Shown: positions 47,852 through 57,159, numbered from the stretch's first letter. The stretch: 64,000 bases of DNA from Salvia splendens (GCF_004379255.2 NC_056044.1:7666001-7730000), one strand, 5' to 3'. Made by a program: numbers and translations. Notes: generated by a model from the letters alone, not told the origin.

Positions 47852-48096
47852 TATTATTTTAATAATTATAATTTTGAAGTAAAGTTAATTCTAATCATAC
47901 TTACTTAATTTTCTTCTGTTGTAAGATGAGAGAATGAGACTCTGAGCTCATTGTACTTTAATCTTTTAGTACTAATAACTAATTAAAAATTAACACTGAA
48001 AGTTAAGGACAAATAGTTATTATGGCTCTTAATTAGATATAATCAATCTTAGTTAATAATAGTAAGTAAAGTCAAACCATAACACGAGAAGTATAC

Positions 48097-48155
48097 CATG
48101 TGCAAACCTAGATTTAATTTTTAATTAAATCTAGTTTTGCATAGATCAAAACCCT
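48097..48155. repeat. Head-to-head pair of element ends
   Basis: GCAAACCTAGATTTAATT is followed at once by its near-complement AATTAAATCTAGTTTTGC and then ATAGATCAAAACCCT. The same terminal text closes the elements at 48,157 and 49,261. It looks like two right ends joined without an interior. Confidence 0.55.
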
Positions 48156-48156
48156 A

Positions 48157-48445
48157 AGGAGATGATCAAAATAAAATCCATTTAAATCCAGAAATGCAGC
48201 TCAAATCTTGGCCATAAGATTAGATGATCTAATGGTCAATAATTAACCAAAAACATGGAAGGTCATAATTAAGCAATTTTATGTCATATTATAATATTTG
48301 GGTTTAATGTCATGCTAAGATCATTTTAGGTCATGCTTTGTTAGCATGATCTAAAAATTAACTAACTATGACCTAAAAGTGTCATACGTATGATATTGTT
48401 CTGCGTTTCTGTAATTAAATCTAGTTTTGCATAGATCAAAATCCC
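48157..48445 (-). mobile_element. TA-flanked element M1 (inverted copy of M3)
   Basis: It starts GGAGATGATCAAAATA and ends GCATAGATCAAAATCCC, followed by (TA)n. Inside are CAGAAATGCAG, CAAATCTTGGCC and TTAGGTCATGCTTTGTTAGC blocks. It is about 289 bp and non-coding. It is the reverse complement of 49,261-49,549, with numerous differences. Confidence 0.7.
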
Positions 48446-48457
48446 ATATATATATAG

Positions 48458-49208
48458 AGTCTCATTATTCACAAATCCACTCTTAAAGACCGAACCACCG
48501 AACCATACCAAATTAGGGTTTTTTGATCTAGTTTTTTATGGATGAGAGGCACAAATTTATAATTTATTTTCACCTTCATCACGAGCCTATTTTAATTCAT
48601 CCGAAGGTAAATAAGTCATACAAACATGTTACAAAGATTTAAATTCATTCCAGTAGGTTTTTACTTCATTCCAGTAGGTTTTTACTTCATTCCAGTAGGA
48701 TTATTACTTCATTCCAGTACGTAAATGCGGTTTCGCCGTCGCGTGTCGTTCTTTCTCTCTACAATATCTATCACCACCGCCACAACGCTGATATGATGTA
48801 ATAAACACATGGAATGATGCAATAAATTATTGGAATGAAGTATGTGAAGTCCTACTGGAATGAAGTAAAAACCTTATCCAATGAAGTAATAACGTTTCTG
48901 AATGAAGTAATAAACGCACTTGAATAAATTGTATTTTTAATGTAAATAAAGTAAAAACTCAGGTCAATGAATTCAAATTAAACATATGTTGAATCATTTC
49001 AAAACCTACTGGAAGAAAGTAAAAACATGTTGTAGTTTCAAGGTATTACGTACGGAATGAAGTAATAAATCTATACAATGAAGTAAAATGGGCTTGTAAT
49101 GAAGACCGAAAAATTTACACAGCAGCACATCTCATCAAAAAAACTAGATCTAATGGCCCAGATTTGGTCTCTAGTTCGGTCTTTAAAATTGGTTCGACAT
49201 TGATCACA

Positions 49209-49212
<4 letters not shown>
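48458..49212. mobile_element. TA-flanked element M2 with inverted repeats
   Basis: The left side CTTAAAGACCGAACCACCGA is mirrored on the right by TTTAAAGACCGAACTAGAGA, and both continue towards GATCTAGTTTTTT. The right end inverted reads GGGTTGTGATCAATGTCG, followed by (TA)n. Inside are three to four 21-22-bp units of CATTCCAGTAGGTTTTTACT and inverted GGAATGAAGTAAAAAC text. Non-coding. Confidence 0.65.

Positions 49213-49260
<48 letters not shown>
49213..49260. repeat. (TA)n microsatellite between M2 and M3
   Basis: About 48 bp of pure TA. Similar TA runs separate or bound the neighbouring elements at 48,447-48,456, 49,550-49,575 and 57,132-57,159. Confidence 0.95.
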
Positions 49261-49264
<4 letters not shown>

Positions 49265-49549
49265 TTTGATCTATGCAAAACTAGATTTAAATACAGAAAC
49301 GCAGAACAATATCATAATTAGGGCACTTTTAGGTCATAATTAGGTAATTTTTAGGTCATGCTAACAAAGCATGACCTAAAACGATCTTAGCATGACATTA
49401 AACCTAAATATTATAATATGACCTAAAATTGTTTAATTATGACCTTCCGTGTTTTTGGTTAATTATTGACCATTAGATCATCTAATCCTAGGGCCAAGAT
49501 TTGGTCTGCATTTCTGGATTTAAACACATACTTATTTTGATCATCTCCC
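49261..49549 (+). mobile_element. TA-flanked element M3
   Basis: It starts GGGTTTTGATCTATGC and ends TTGATCATCTCCC between two TA runs. It carries inverted CATGCTAACAAAGCATGACC and the CCAAGATTTGGTCTGCATTT block shared with M1. About 289 bp, non-coding. Confidence 0.7.
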
Positions 49550-49858
49550 TATATATATATATATATATATATATAGTAGTGATCTATGGCAAACACCTCT
49601 TAACCAAATAACTAGAGAACAAATAATAGCTACAAGATCAAAAAAATCAAGGGCTGGTATTAATTTTTGAATTTAAGGAGATATTGGTTCCTTTAATCAC
49701 AAATTTACTCTATAATAAAATGCAGGGGTATTATGGTCATTGCATACCAATTGAATTAACTCCAAAATTAGGGTAGTTCGAAAAATTGAATTCAATTGCA
49801 AACGAGCGTCTTCAACCTAGCATTCTCTCTTCTCCTCTTCTCTATTATAGAAATTCAC

Positions 49859-50020
49859 CTGTTTCAGCTCCAGGTGAAGGTCAGAGGAGATCTCCAGCCA
49901 CTCGCCGGAGGAGGTGGAGGGGAGCATGCTGTTGGACGAAGGAATCGGACGATCCGTATCTGGATTTCCGGCAGTTGATTCTGCAGATGTTACTAACTCC
50001 GCTGCTCTGCACCGCCGCAT
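49859..50020 (-). pseudogene. Exon-like fragment of an unidentified gene, inside M4
   Basis: From an ATG at 50,020 the minus strand is open for 54 codons (starts MRRCRAAELVTSAESTAG, ends WLEISSDLHLELKQ) and stops exactly at CAG|GTGAAT, a good splice donor. The sequence is more GC-rich than its surroundings and not repetitive. I do not recognise the protein. It may be a captured first exon or a chance frame. Confidence 0.35.
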
Positions 50021-50362
50021 TTACGGTTCGAGATTGGATTGGAAGGAGATGCTTGAGGGTTAGTGGTGAAAATTGGTGAAATTGATTGAAATTGAGCAAA
50101 TTTGAGGTTGTTGGGTTTAGTGTTATCATTTGGTTTTTGGTTTTGAGAGGGAACGCAGACAGTGTTTTTGTTATTAGTTTAACGGTTGAAGATAGTATCA
50201 TCTTTCTTTATCTATTCATTTCTTTTTGTACTCACTCCTTCTTTTTACCACTGCTATTGTCTCACATTCAAGTAATAAAATCCACGTCAGATTCTAGAAT
50301 TCGTTTATGAACAAAATCCACATGAAATCCGAAATTCAAATTCTTAGATTTATTTTGTTATT

Positions 50363-51180
50363 AGTGATGTATTTTGTAAACAAGAGTGAAGTAAAATCAT
50401 GCTAAGAGTGATGTGTTTTGTAAATAAAAGTAAAGTAAAATCATAATAAGAGTGATGTGTTTTGTAAACAAGAGTGAAGTAAAATCATGCTAATAGTGAT
50501 GTGTTTTGTGAACAAGAGTGAAGTAAAATCAGAATAAGAGTGATGTATTTTGTGAACAAGAGTGAAGTAAAATCACAGTAAAAGTGATGTGTTTTGTGAA
50601 CAAGAGTGAAGTAAAATCATAATAAGAGTGATGTGTTTTGTGAACAAGAGTGAAGTAAAATTAGAATAAGAGTGATGTGTTTTGTGAACAAGAGTGAAGT
50701 GAAATCACAGTAAGAGTGATGTGTTTTGTTAACAACAATGAAATAAAATTATGCTAAGAGTGATGTGTTTTGTAAACAAAAGTGAAGTAAAATCAGAATA
50801 AGAGTGATGTGTTTTGTAAACAAGAGTGAAGAAAAATCAGAATAAGAGTGATGTGTTTTGTAAACAAGAGTGAAGTAAAACCAAAATAAGAGTGATGTGT
50901 TTTATTAACAATAGTGAAGTAAAATCAGAATAAGAGTGAAGAAAAATCAGAATAAGAGTGATGTGTTTTGTAAAAAGAGTGAAGTAAAACCAAAATAAGA
51001 GTGATGTGTTTTATTAACAATAGTGAAGTAAAATCATTATAATAGTGATGTGTTTTATTAATAACAGTAAAGTAAAATCATTCTAATAGTGATGTATTTC
51101 GTTAACAACAGTGAAGTACAATCATTATAATAGTGATGTGTTTTGTTAACAACAGTGAAGTAAAATCATGCTAATAGTGA
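50363..51180. repeat. 44-bp minisatellite, about 18-19 units
   Basis: Units begin AGTGATGTGTTTTGTAAACA at 50,363, 50,407 and 50,451 and continue regularly. Each unit is itself two 22-bp halves, AGTGATGTGTTTTG... and AGTGAAGTAAAATC.... Some units are shortened near 50,930-51,000. Inside element M4. Confidence 0.9.
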
Positions 51181-51442
51181 TCGTTTTAATTAGCTTTTAA
51201 TTTATCAATCTACTTTGTCTCATCTCCATCGTTTTTATCCTCCGAATCGAGACATTTTTTCTCCGAACTCAAGTTCTACAAGTCCATCGCAATTTCTTGC
51301 TCAATTCCATCGTTGAATTGCAATTTCTTGCTCAACTCCTTCGTCATCGCATTTTACACCAAAATTAGATTCCACAACGTTTTTTTCCGAATTCAAATTC
51401 CAAAAAAAGTTTATATTCTCTCAAAGTAAAAATTTCAGAAAT

Positions 51443-51843
51443 AACAATCGGTTGAAGATTGGAATGAAATTGTAAAGGAAATTTTATTCACTGGAATGAG
51501 AAAAAACGAGAGCGAGAAGATGAGCTACAGTATGTTAAACTAACTACTGAAAAAAGCTATTTAACAGAAACTAAAACTAACGGCTAGTTTCAATCCTACG
51601 GCTAGGATTAAAACTTGACTAACAAACAGATCTAACGGCTGCCGGAAACGAGTTGTCATAACAGCCGATCTGCCGAGCTGCCGAGCTTGACGAGCTTGAC
51701 GAGCTTGCCGATCTTGACGAGCTTGCCGAACTTGCCGAGCTTGACGAGCTTGCCGAACTTGCCGAGCTTGGCGAGCTTGCCGAACTTGCCGAGCTTGGCG
51801 AGCTTGCCGAACTTGGTGCTTGAGCCATCACAATCTACCAACA
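51443..51843 (-). repeat. 3' LTR of the Copia element (outer end truncated)
   Basis: 401 bp from AACAATCGGTTG to CTACCAACA on the plus strand. It contains a tandem array of about 9-bp GCCGAGCTT/GACGAGCTT units (51,671-51,815). The first ~34 bp seen in the other LTR are absent. Confidence 0.88.
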
Positions 51844-51855
51844 AACTCCACCTTG
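51844..51855 (-). promoter_or_regulatory. Polypurine tract of the Copia element
   Basis: On the minus strand AAGGTGGAGTT lies directly before the 3' LTR start TGTTGG, the expected position of the plus-strand primer for reverse transcription. Confidence 0.7.
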
Positions 51856-51860
51856 ATTGC

Positions 51861-54800
51861 TCAATCACCAACCAAACTCTTCCTTTCCAGTCCCACTAGT
51901 TTCAAACATAGCAGAAACTTTTCCTTAGGCAATGGTTTAGTTAACATGTCTGCCGGGTTCTCTGAAGTATGAACTTTGAAGACTTTCACATTGCCTCTTT
52001 CAATCTCATCCCTGATGAAGTGATACCGCACATCAATGTGCTTTGATCTCTCGTGATAAGCTTGATGCTTGGCCAGAAATAGGGCACTATTATTGTCACA
52101 GCCAACTGCTATCGCCCCTTGCTCAATCCCAAGATCAGACAACATTCCTTTCAACCAGAAACTTTCTTTGATTGCAGCAGCAAGTGAGATAAATTCTGCT
52201 TCCGTTGTGGAAAGTGCCACCACACTTTGGAGACTTGATTTCCAGCTAATAGCAGACCCAAACATTGTGAATATGTATGCCGACTGAGACTTTCTGTTGT
52301 CTAAGTTACCAGCAAAGTCCGAGTCACAATATCCCACAATAGCATCAGCTCCACCTCCATCATTCACTCCATATAGAATGCCTACATCCCCAGCACCCCT
52401 TAGATATCTCATCAACCATTTGAGAGCAATCCAATGTTCTCTTCCATGATTTGCCATAAACCGGCTGACAACACTTGTGGCTTGTGCTATATCTGCTCTG
52501 GTGCTGATCATAGCATACATAATGCTCCCTACTATATTAGCATAGGGTATCTTCATCATTTCTCTGGACTCAGCCTCACTGTTGGGCCTCTGATCAGCCT
52601 TGAGCTTGAAATGCATTGCTAGTGGAGTAGCCACTGCCTTCATATTCTCCACCTTGAACCTTCTCAGCAACTTTGATATATAATCAGATTGTGTGAGCCA
52701 TAATTGCCTTTTAGCTCTATCTCTGATAATGTTCATGCCTAAGATTCTCCTTGCTGGCCCGAGGTCTTTCATTTCAAACGCAGCATTGAGTTCATCCTTC
52801 ACTTCTTGCACTGCCTTCCTGCTAGCTCCAGCAACAAGCATGTCATCTACATAAAGTAGAAGATATGTAGGATGTATGCCCCTTTTTCTGACATATACAC
52901 AGGAGTCATAACTTGATCTCTGAAAACCAATCTTGATCATATAATCATCAAAGGTCTTATTCCACTGTCTACTAGCCTGCTTCAAACCATATATACTTCT
53001 TTTCAGCAAGCATACTTTATTTTCATTCCCTGGTTTGATGAAGCCCTCAGGCTGGGCCATGTAGATTGTTTCCTCTAGTCCTCCATGTAAGAAGGCCGTT
53101 TTCACATCAAGCTGCTCCAATTCCAGATCCAACTTAGCAACCAAAACCAGCAACATTCGAATGGAAGAATGCTTTACAACCGGTGAGAAGACCTCATTGA
53201 AATCAACTCCATGCTCTTGAGTGAATCCTCTAGCCACTAACCGGGCTTTAAATCTGATCTGATCACCCTCAGCACCTTCCAGCTTCTTTTTGAATATCCA
53301 TTTACAGCTGATAACCTTCCTTCCATCAGGTTTCTCAACCAATATCCAAGTGCCATTTTTCAGTAGAGAATCAATTTCATCCACCATTGCTTTCATCCAC
53401 TTTTCCCATTCTTTGCTCTCCATTGCTTCCTTATATGAGGATGGCTCTATATACTCAACATCTTCAACCACACATAATGCATAAAATAGCATCTCAGAAT
53501 CATCAAATCTTGATGGCAGCTTGATCTTTCTTCTGACTCGATCCCTAGCCAGCTGGTAGTTTTCCAGATTATCTGGAGGCTGTGTTTGTGTCTCATTCTG
53601 AGCACTCTGAGGCTCAGTGACTTCTTCACTCTCCCCACGTTTCTCATGCCTCCCATGCTCCACCTCAAAGTCAGCTTTATCAACAGAATCAGTCACAGAA
53701 TCAGGCTTCTCAACTATCACTTTGTTCTTATCCAGAAAAGGCATTTCAGTTTCAGAGAATACAACATCTCTACTAATCACAATCTTGTGATTCCCTGGCT
53801 CTACACACCACAAACGGTATCCCTTCACCCCAGGTTGATATCCCAACATCACACACCTAATAGCCCGAGCATCCAACTTCCCTTGTTTGAGATGAGCATA
53901 TGCCTTGCAGCCAAACACTCTCAATGTGGTGTAATCTCCATGGCTGCCATACCATCTAAAATCAGGTGTGTCTCCCTCTATACTTGATGAGGGACATTTG
54001 TTGATAAGTTTCACAGCCGTGGATGCAGCCTCGGCCCAAAACTTCTTCTCAAGTCCAGATGAGAGGAGCATACACCTCACCCTCTCTAATATGGTTCTAT
54101 TTGCCCTTTCTGCTATGCCATTCTGCTGAGGATTCAGAGGTACAGTCCGGTGCCTTTTAATTCCCCTCTCCTTACAAAAGTTATCAAACTCTTTGGAGAG
54201 ATACTCCAAGCCGTTATCAGTCCTCAAACATTTAAGAACCACTGACTTCTCCTTCTCCACTTCCAGGCACCATTGCTTGAACTTACTAAAAGCCTCTGAT
54301 TTCTCTCTCAAAATGTATATCCACATTTTTCTAGAGTAGTCATCTATGATACTCATATAATACTTCCCTCCACCTACTGACACCACAGATGCAGGACCCC
54401 ACAAGTCACTATGGGCATAATCAAGAGTGGATGTGGAAGTGTGCTTGCCTTTGGGATAGGGCTGTTTCTTGGACTTACCCAAAATGCATTCCTCACATGG
54501 AGTAGTGTCCATCTGCCCAGAACTTTGTATAATCCCCTTCTTGGCCAGCTCTTTAATGCTTCCCTCAGCTGCATGAGCAAGCCGCATATGCCAGATTTTG
54601 AAGTCATCAGCCTTCACAATATTTGCCTGTGCAGTAGGGATTTCAACACTAGCCAGTAGATAGTACAAGCTTCCCCTCCTTTCAGCTTCCATCACCACTC
54701 TTTGATCCTTGGAAACTGTCATTTTTCCCCCAGTAGAGCAGAATGTATATCCCTTGCGTTCAAGAAGCCCAAGTGAAATGAGATTCCTCTTGATATCAGG

Positions 54801-55868
54801 TATATATCTCACTTCACTTATAATCTTCACAGATCCATCTTGCATTCTCAGCCTGATCTTGCCTATACCTTGGATGGTACAAACCTGGTTGTTGCCAAAT
54901 ATAACCGATCCAGTCATCTCTTGGATCTCCTCAAACCAGCCAAGATTCGGACTCATATGCAGACTACACCCCGAGTCCATGATCCAAGATCCTCCCAGAC
55001 CACCCTCCATCACATTCAGAATTTCTGGCACATCAGTTTCCTCAACACAGTCAGTGGATGGAACACGGTTTCCACCACCATTTGCTTGCCTTCTTTTCCA
55101 TGCGAAGCAATCCTTTTTGAGGTGACCCGGCTTCTTGCACCAATGACATGAGCGGGTTTCCTTTTGATTATTTGATGGAGTTTTCTGATTTTCTTGGCTC
55201 GGCTTCTGAATTCTCTTGACTCCCTTGAACTTCTTGACATTTAGGCTCTCAGCCATAGCCTCTGGATTCTTAGAGCCTGACTTCTGAATTTCTTTTGCTC
55301 TTATGGCCGACTGAACTTCAACAAGGGTGATAGTACCCTCTCGGCCATACAATATGGCATCTCGTAGCTGATCAAATGACTTCGGCAGAGCATTCAAAAG
55401 TAATATTGCCTTATCTTCATCCCCTATCGAGGCGTCGATATTTTCAAGATCATCGACCGCCTTATTGAAGTCTTCAAGTTGCTCCAATATCCCTTTATCT
55501 TCCAAGAATCGATAGGAGTATAACCGCTGCTTCATGAGCAGCCTATTGGCCAAGGACTTAGCCATGTACAAGTCTTCGAGCTTCGCGATTATTCCGGCTG
55601 CAGTCTTTTCTTTTGCAACCTCTCGAAGAACTTTATCCCCGAGGCATAGCACAATTGCACTATGAGCTTTCGCCTCGATCTCAGCTCGTTTAAGGATCTC
55701 CTTTTCGTCAAGATCCATCTTCTCCCCTTTCTCCGACTTGTCCTCCTTTTCGCCCGCCTCCAACGCCGAAGCAAGGCCTTGATGAATCAGCATAGCCCGC
55801 ATTTTCATCCGCCATAAGCCGAAATCATTCCTACCCGTGAATTTCTCGGCCTCAAACCTAGAAGCCAT
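51861..55868 (-). CDS. Copia gag-pol polyprotein (TNT1-94-like)
   Basis: A single uninterrupted frame of 1335 aa from the ATG at 55,868 (MASRFEAEKF). Order of domains: gag; CCHC zinc knuckle (CHWCKKPGHLKKDC, around residue 240); aspartic protease with WIMDSGCSLHM (around 300); integrase with the histidine/cysteine finger and catalytic acidic residues near HSDLWGP, RTDNGLEY and NPQQNGIAERANR; reverse transcriptase with DVKTAFLHG and YVDDML; and RNase H with ALSTTEAEF and KHIDVRYHF. Protease-integrase-RT order identifies Copia. The length and layout match TNT1-type elements. No stop or frameshift is seen, so it may be able to move. A slightly longer frame upstream begins at a non-ATG codon and is not preferred. 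Confidence 0.95.
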   Translation of the reverse strand: MASRFEAEKFTGRNDFGLWRMKMRAMLIHQGLASALEAGEKEDKSEKGEKMDLDEKEILKRAEIEAKAHSAIVLCLGDKVLREVAKEKTAAGIIAKLEDLYMAKSLANRLLMKQRLYSYRFLEDKGILEQLEDFNKAVDDLENIDASIGDEDKAILLLNALPKSFDQLRDAILYGREGTITLVEVQSAIRAKEIQKSGSKNPEAMAESLNVKKFKGVKRIQKPSQENQKTPSNNQKETRSCHWCKKPGHLKKDCFAWKRRQANGGGNRVPSTDCVEETDVPEILNVMEGGLGGSWIMDSGCSLHMSPNLGWFEEIQEMTGSVIFGNNQVCTIQGIGKIRLRMQDGSVKIISEVRYIPDIKRNLISLGLLERKGYTFCSTGGKMTVSKDQRVVMEAERRGSLYYLLASVEIPTAQANIVKADDFKIWHMRLAHAAEGSIKELAKKGIIQSSGQMDTTPCEECILGKSKKQPYPKGKHTSTSTLDYAHSDLWGPASVVSVGGGKYYMSIIDDYSRKMWIYILREKSEAFSKFKQWCLEVEKEKSVVLKCLRTDNGLEYLSKEFDNFCKERGIKRHRTVPLNPQQNGIAERANRTILERVRCMLLSSGLEKKFWAEAASTAVKLINKCPSSSIEGDTPDFRWYGSHGDYTTLRVFGCKAYAHLKQGKLDARAIRCVMLGYQPGVKGYRLWCVEPGNHKIVISRDVVFSETEMPFLDKNKVIVEKPDSVTDSVDKADFEVEHGRHEKRGESEEVTEPQSAQNETQTQPPDNLENYQLARDRVRRKIKLPSRFDDSEMLFYALCVVEDVEYIEPSSYKEAMESKEWEKWMKAMVDEIDSLLKNGTWILVEKPDGRKVISCKWIFKKKLEGAEGDQIRFKARLVARGFTQEHGVDFNEVFSPVVKHSSIRMLLVLVAKLDLELEQLDVKTAFLHGGLEETIYMAQPEGFIKPGNENKVCLLKRSIYGLKQASRQWNKTFDDYMIKIGFQRSSYDSCVYVRKRGIHPTYLLLYVDDMLVAGASRKAVQEVKDELNAAFEMKDLGPARRILGMNIIRDRAKRQLWLTQSDYISKLLRRFKVENMKAVATPLAMHFKLKADQRPNSEAESREMMKIPYANIVGSIMYAMISTRADIAQATSVVSRFMANHGREHWIALKWLMRYLRGAGDVGILYGVNDGGGADAIVGYCDSDFAGNLDNRKSQSAYIFTMFGSAISWKSSLQSVVALSTTEAEFISLAAAIKESFWLKGMLSDLGIEQGAIAVGCDNNSALFLAKHQAYHERSKHIDVRYHFIRDEIERGNVKVFKVHTSENPADMLTKPLPKEKFLLCLKLVGLERKSLVGD

Positions 55869-55927
55869 AACACCCTCCAATCTCACCACCGAAAGAACAA
55901 ATCAGAAATCAATCGCGCCTCCCGATT

Positions 55928-55946
55928 CCCACAGACGGCGCCAATT
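55928..55946 (-). promoter_or_regulatory. Primer-binding site of the Copia element
   Basis: Minus strand AATTGGCGCCGTCTGTGGG directly follows the 5' LTR end TTTACA. TGGCGCC is complementary to the tRNA-Asp 3' end, while the TNT1-like relatives generally use initiator tRNA-Met, so the primer here may differ. Confidence 0.55.
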
Positions 55947-56389
55947 TGTAAACAATTGAGGAACGATTTGAGTAGCAAGAACAATCGGTTGAAGATTGGA
56001 ATGAAATTGTAAAGGAAATTTTATTCACTGGAATGAGAAAAAACGAGAGCGAGAAGATGAGCTACAGTATGTTAAACTAACTACTGAAAAAAGCTATTTA
56101 ACAGAAACTAAAACTAACGGCTAGTTTCAATCCTACGGCTAGGATTAAAACTTGACTAACAAACAGATCTAACGGCTGCCGGAAACGAGTTGTCATAACA
56201 GCCGATCTGCCGAGCTGCCGAGCTTGACGAGCTTGACGAGCTTGCCGATCTTGACGAGCTTGCCGAACTTGCCGAGCTTGACGAGCTTGCTGAACTTGCC
56301 GAGCTTGGCGAGCTTGGCGAGCTTGCCGAACTTGCCGAGCTTGGCGAGCTTGCCGAACTTGGTGCTTGAGCCATCACAATCTACCAACA
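55947..56389 (-). repeat. 5' LTR of the Copia element
   Basis: 443 bp with TGTAAACA at the plus-strand left and ACCAACA at the right, i.e. TG...CA on either strand. It has the same GCCGAGCTT-type array as the 3' LTR but one unit more. It ends inside the TIM23 fragment. Confidence 0.88.
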
Positions 56390-56746
56390 AGCAGCTCCTA
56401 CCACCACGCCTCCAAGCGCTCCCGCCAGCGCCGCCGCCCTCGGCCCCGAGGCCGCCTTGTACAGCGCTCCAGTGGCCAATCCCGCCACGACGCTGTTGAT
56501 CACGTCGTCCGTATCCCTCCACGTGACCATGCCGCTCTCGAGCCCAGCGTACATCAGCTCGATCACGCCGCAGCAGTTCCCGATCTGGCGCCCCCTGTGC
56601 CCCAAGCCGTTGAGGATCCGGTTGATTTTGAGCTTCGTGGTATCGGTTGGCTCGATCGCCTTGACCACGGTGGCGAGGCCCTGGGCGGCGCCGGCGAGGT
56701 AGCCGATTCCGGTGTAGTAGGTGATGTTCTCCCCCCAGGAGCGGCG
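56390..56746 (-). pseudogene. Fragment of a mitochondrial import translocase TIM23 gene
   Basis: TIM23 forms the presequence channel of the inner mitochondrial membrane. The minus strand reads, without a break, [20 protein letters not shown], then [43 protein letters not shown] and [13 protein letters not shown], matching the Tim17/22/23 core of plant TIM23. About 119 residues remain of about 190. The N-terminal part and the last ~20 residues are missing. The C-terminal side is cut by the Copia LTR; the N-terminal side stops at the junction with the ERF fragment. Intronless and GC-rich. A captured fragment, unlikely to function. Confidence 0.85.
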
Positions 56747-56773
56747 CTACGCGATTGATTCGTTGGCTTGCAC

Positions 56774-56899
56774 AAGAGGAAATCGGGGAAGTACTCAGCC
56801 GAAGTGAGGGATCGTCGGCTCAAGAAACGTATCTGGCTGGGCACTTTCAACATCGCCGAAGAGGCCTCCGCGGCTTATCTCGCGGCGAAGCTCCTCTAG
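56774..56899 (+). pseudogene. Fragment of an AP2/ERF transcription-factor gene
   Basis: The plus strand reads KRKSGKYSAEVRDR, then KKRIWLGTFNIAEEASAAY and a stop at 56,897-56,899. This is the middle of an AP2/ERF DNA-binding domain (the WLGTF and AEEA motifs), with the KSGKY form seen in the CRF-like/ERF118 group. About 41 codons survive. The usual AYDAA-like end is altered to AYLAAK. It lies only 27 bp from the TIM23 fragment, in the opposite orientation, so two different genes contributed. Confidence 0.75.
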
Positions 56900-57128
56900 G
56901 CGATCGGATTTGCCCATGAATTTGGTAAGATTGGATCACGATGATGATTATATGTTATGCAGCAATTCATGTTGAGATATTGAATTCCCAAAATGCCCTT
57001 GGACAAGTGTTTTTTCATAAAAATCTGAAAGTTTGTTTAAGCCATAGGATTAATTTGGAGTAACAAAATGTATGGCTGAGATTTGTTCTCTAGTTATACA
57101 CTTAAAATTAGTTATACTTTGATCACTC

Positions 57129-57159
<31 letters not shown>

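Larger units (their letters stand above)
46505..48096 (-). promoter_or_regulatory. Upstream region of SULTR3 with two Stowaway MITEs
   Basis: The SULTR3 promoter must lie here. TTTATATAGAGGTG at 46,615 reads TATATAAA on the minus strand about 115 bp before the start codon, a plausible TATA box. Two MITEs (47,087 and 47,519) occupy the distal part. No sulfur-response element was identified. Confidence 0.4.
51443..56389 (-). mobile_element. Nearly intact Ty1/Copia retrotransposon
   Basis: Minus-strand element with 5' LTR 56389-55947, primer-binding site, one long gag-pol frame, polypurine tract and 3' LTR 51843-51443. The LTRs are nearly identical, differing mainly by a repeat-unit count and a few bases, and the coding frame is unbroken, so insertion was recent. 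The 3' LTR lacks the terminal ~34 bp present in the 5' LTR, and no target duplication is visible. The 5' LTR abuts the TIM23 fragment directly, so the element entered M4 after gene capture. Confidence 0.92.
49576..57131. mobile_element. Large TA-flanked composite element M4 carrying host gene fragments
   Basis: The left end AGTAGTGATC...ATAACTAGAGAACAAAT is mirrored by the inverted right end GGGGAGTGATC...ATAACTAGAGAACAAAT, and (TA)n lies outside both. The termini resemble those of M2. The 7.6 kb between them contains an unidentified exon fragment (49,859-50,020), a 44-bp minisatellite, a Copia element inserted later (51,443-56,389), a TIM23 fragment and an ERF-domain fragment. Without the Copia insertion the element would be about 2.6 kb. 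No transposase is visible, so it would depend on an unknown autonomous partner. Confidence 0.6.

Noticed and set aside
51619..51871. Serine/alanine-rich and lysine/glycine-rich open frames in the LTR
   Set aside because: They are translations of the 9-bp LTR array in different frames, and the same frames recur in the other LTR at 56,156-56,522.
49213..57159. Helitron as the class of the TA-flanked elements
   Set aside because: The ends are inverted relative to each other and lack the TC start and CTRR hairpin end of Helitrons. Class left open.
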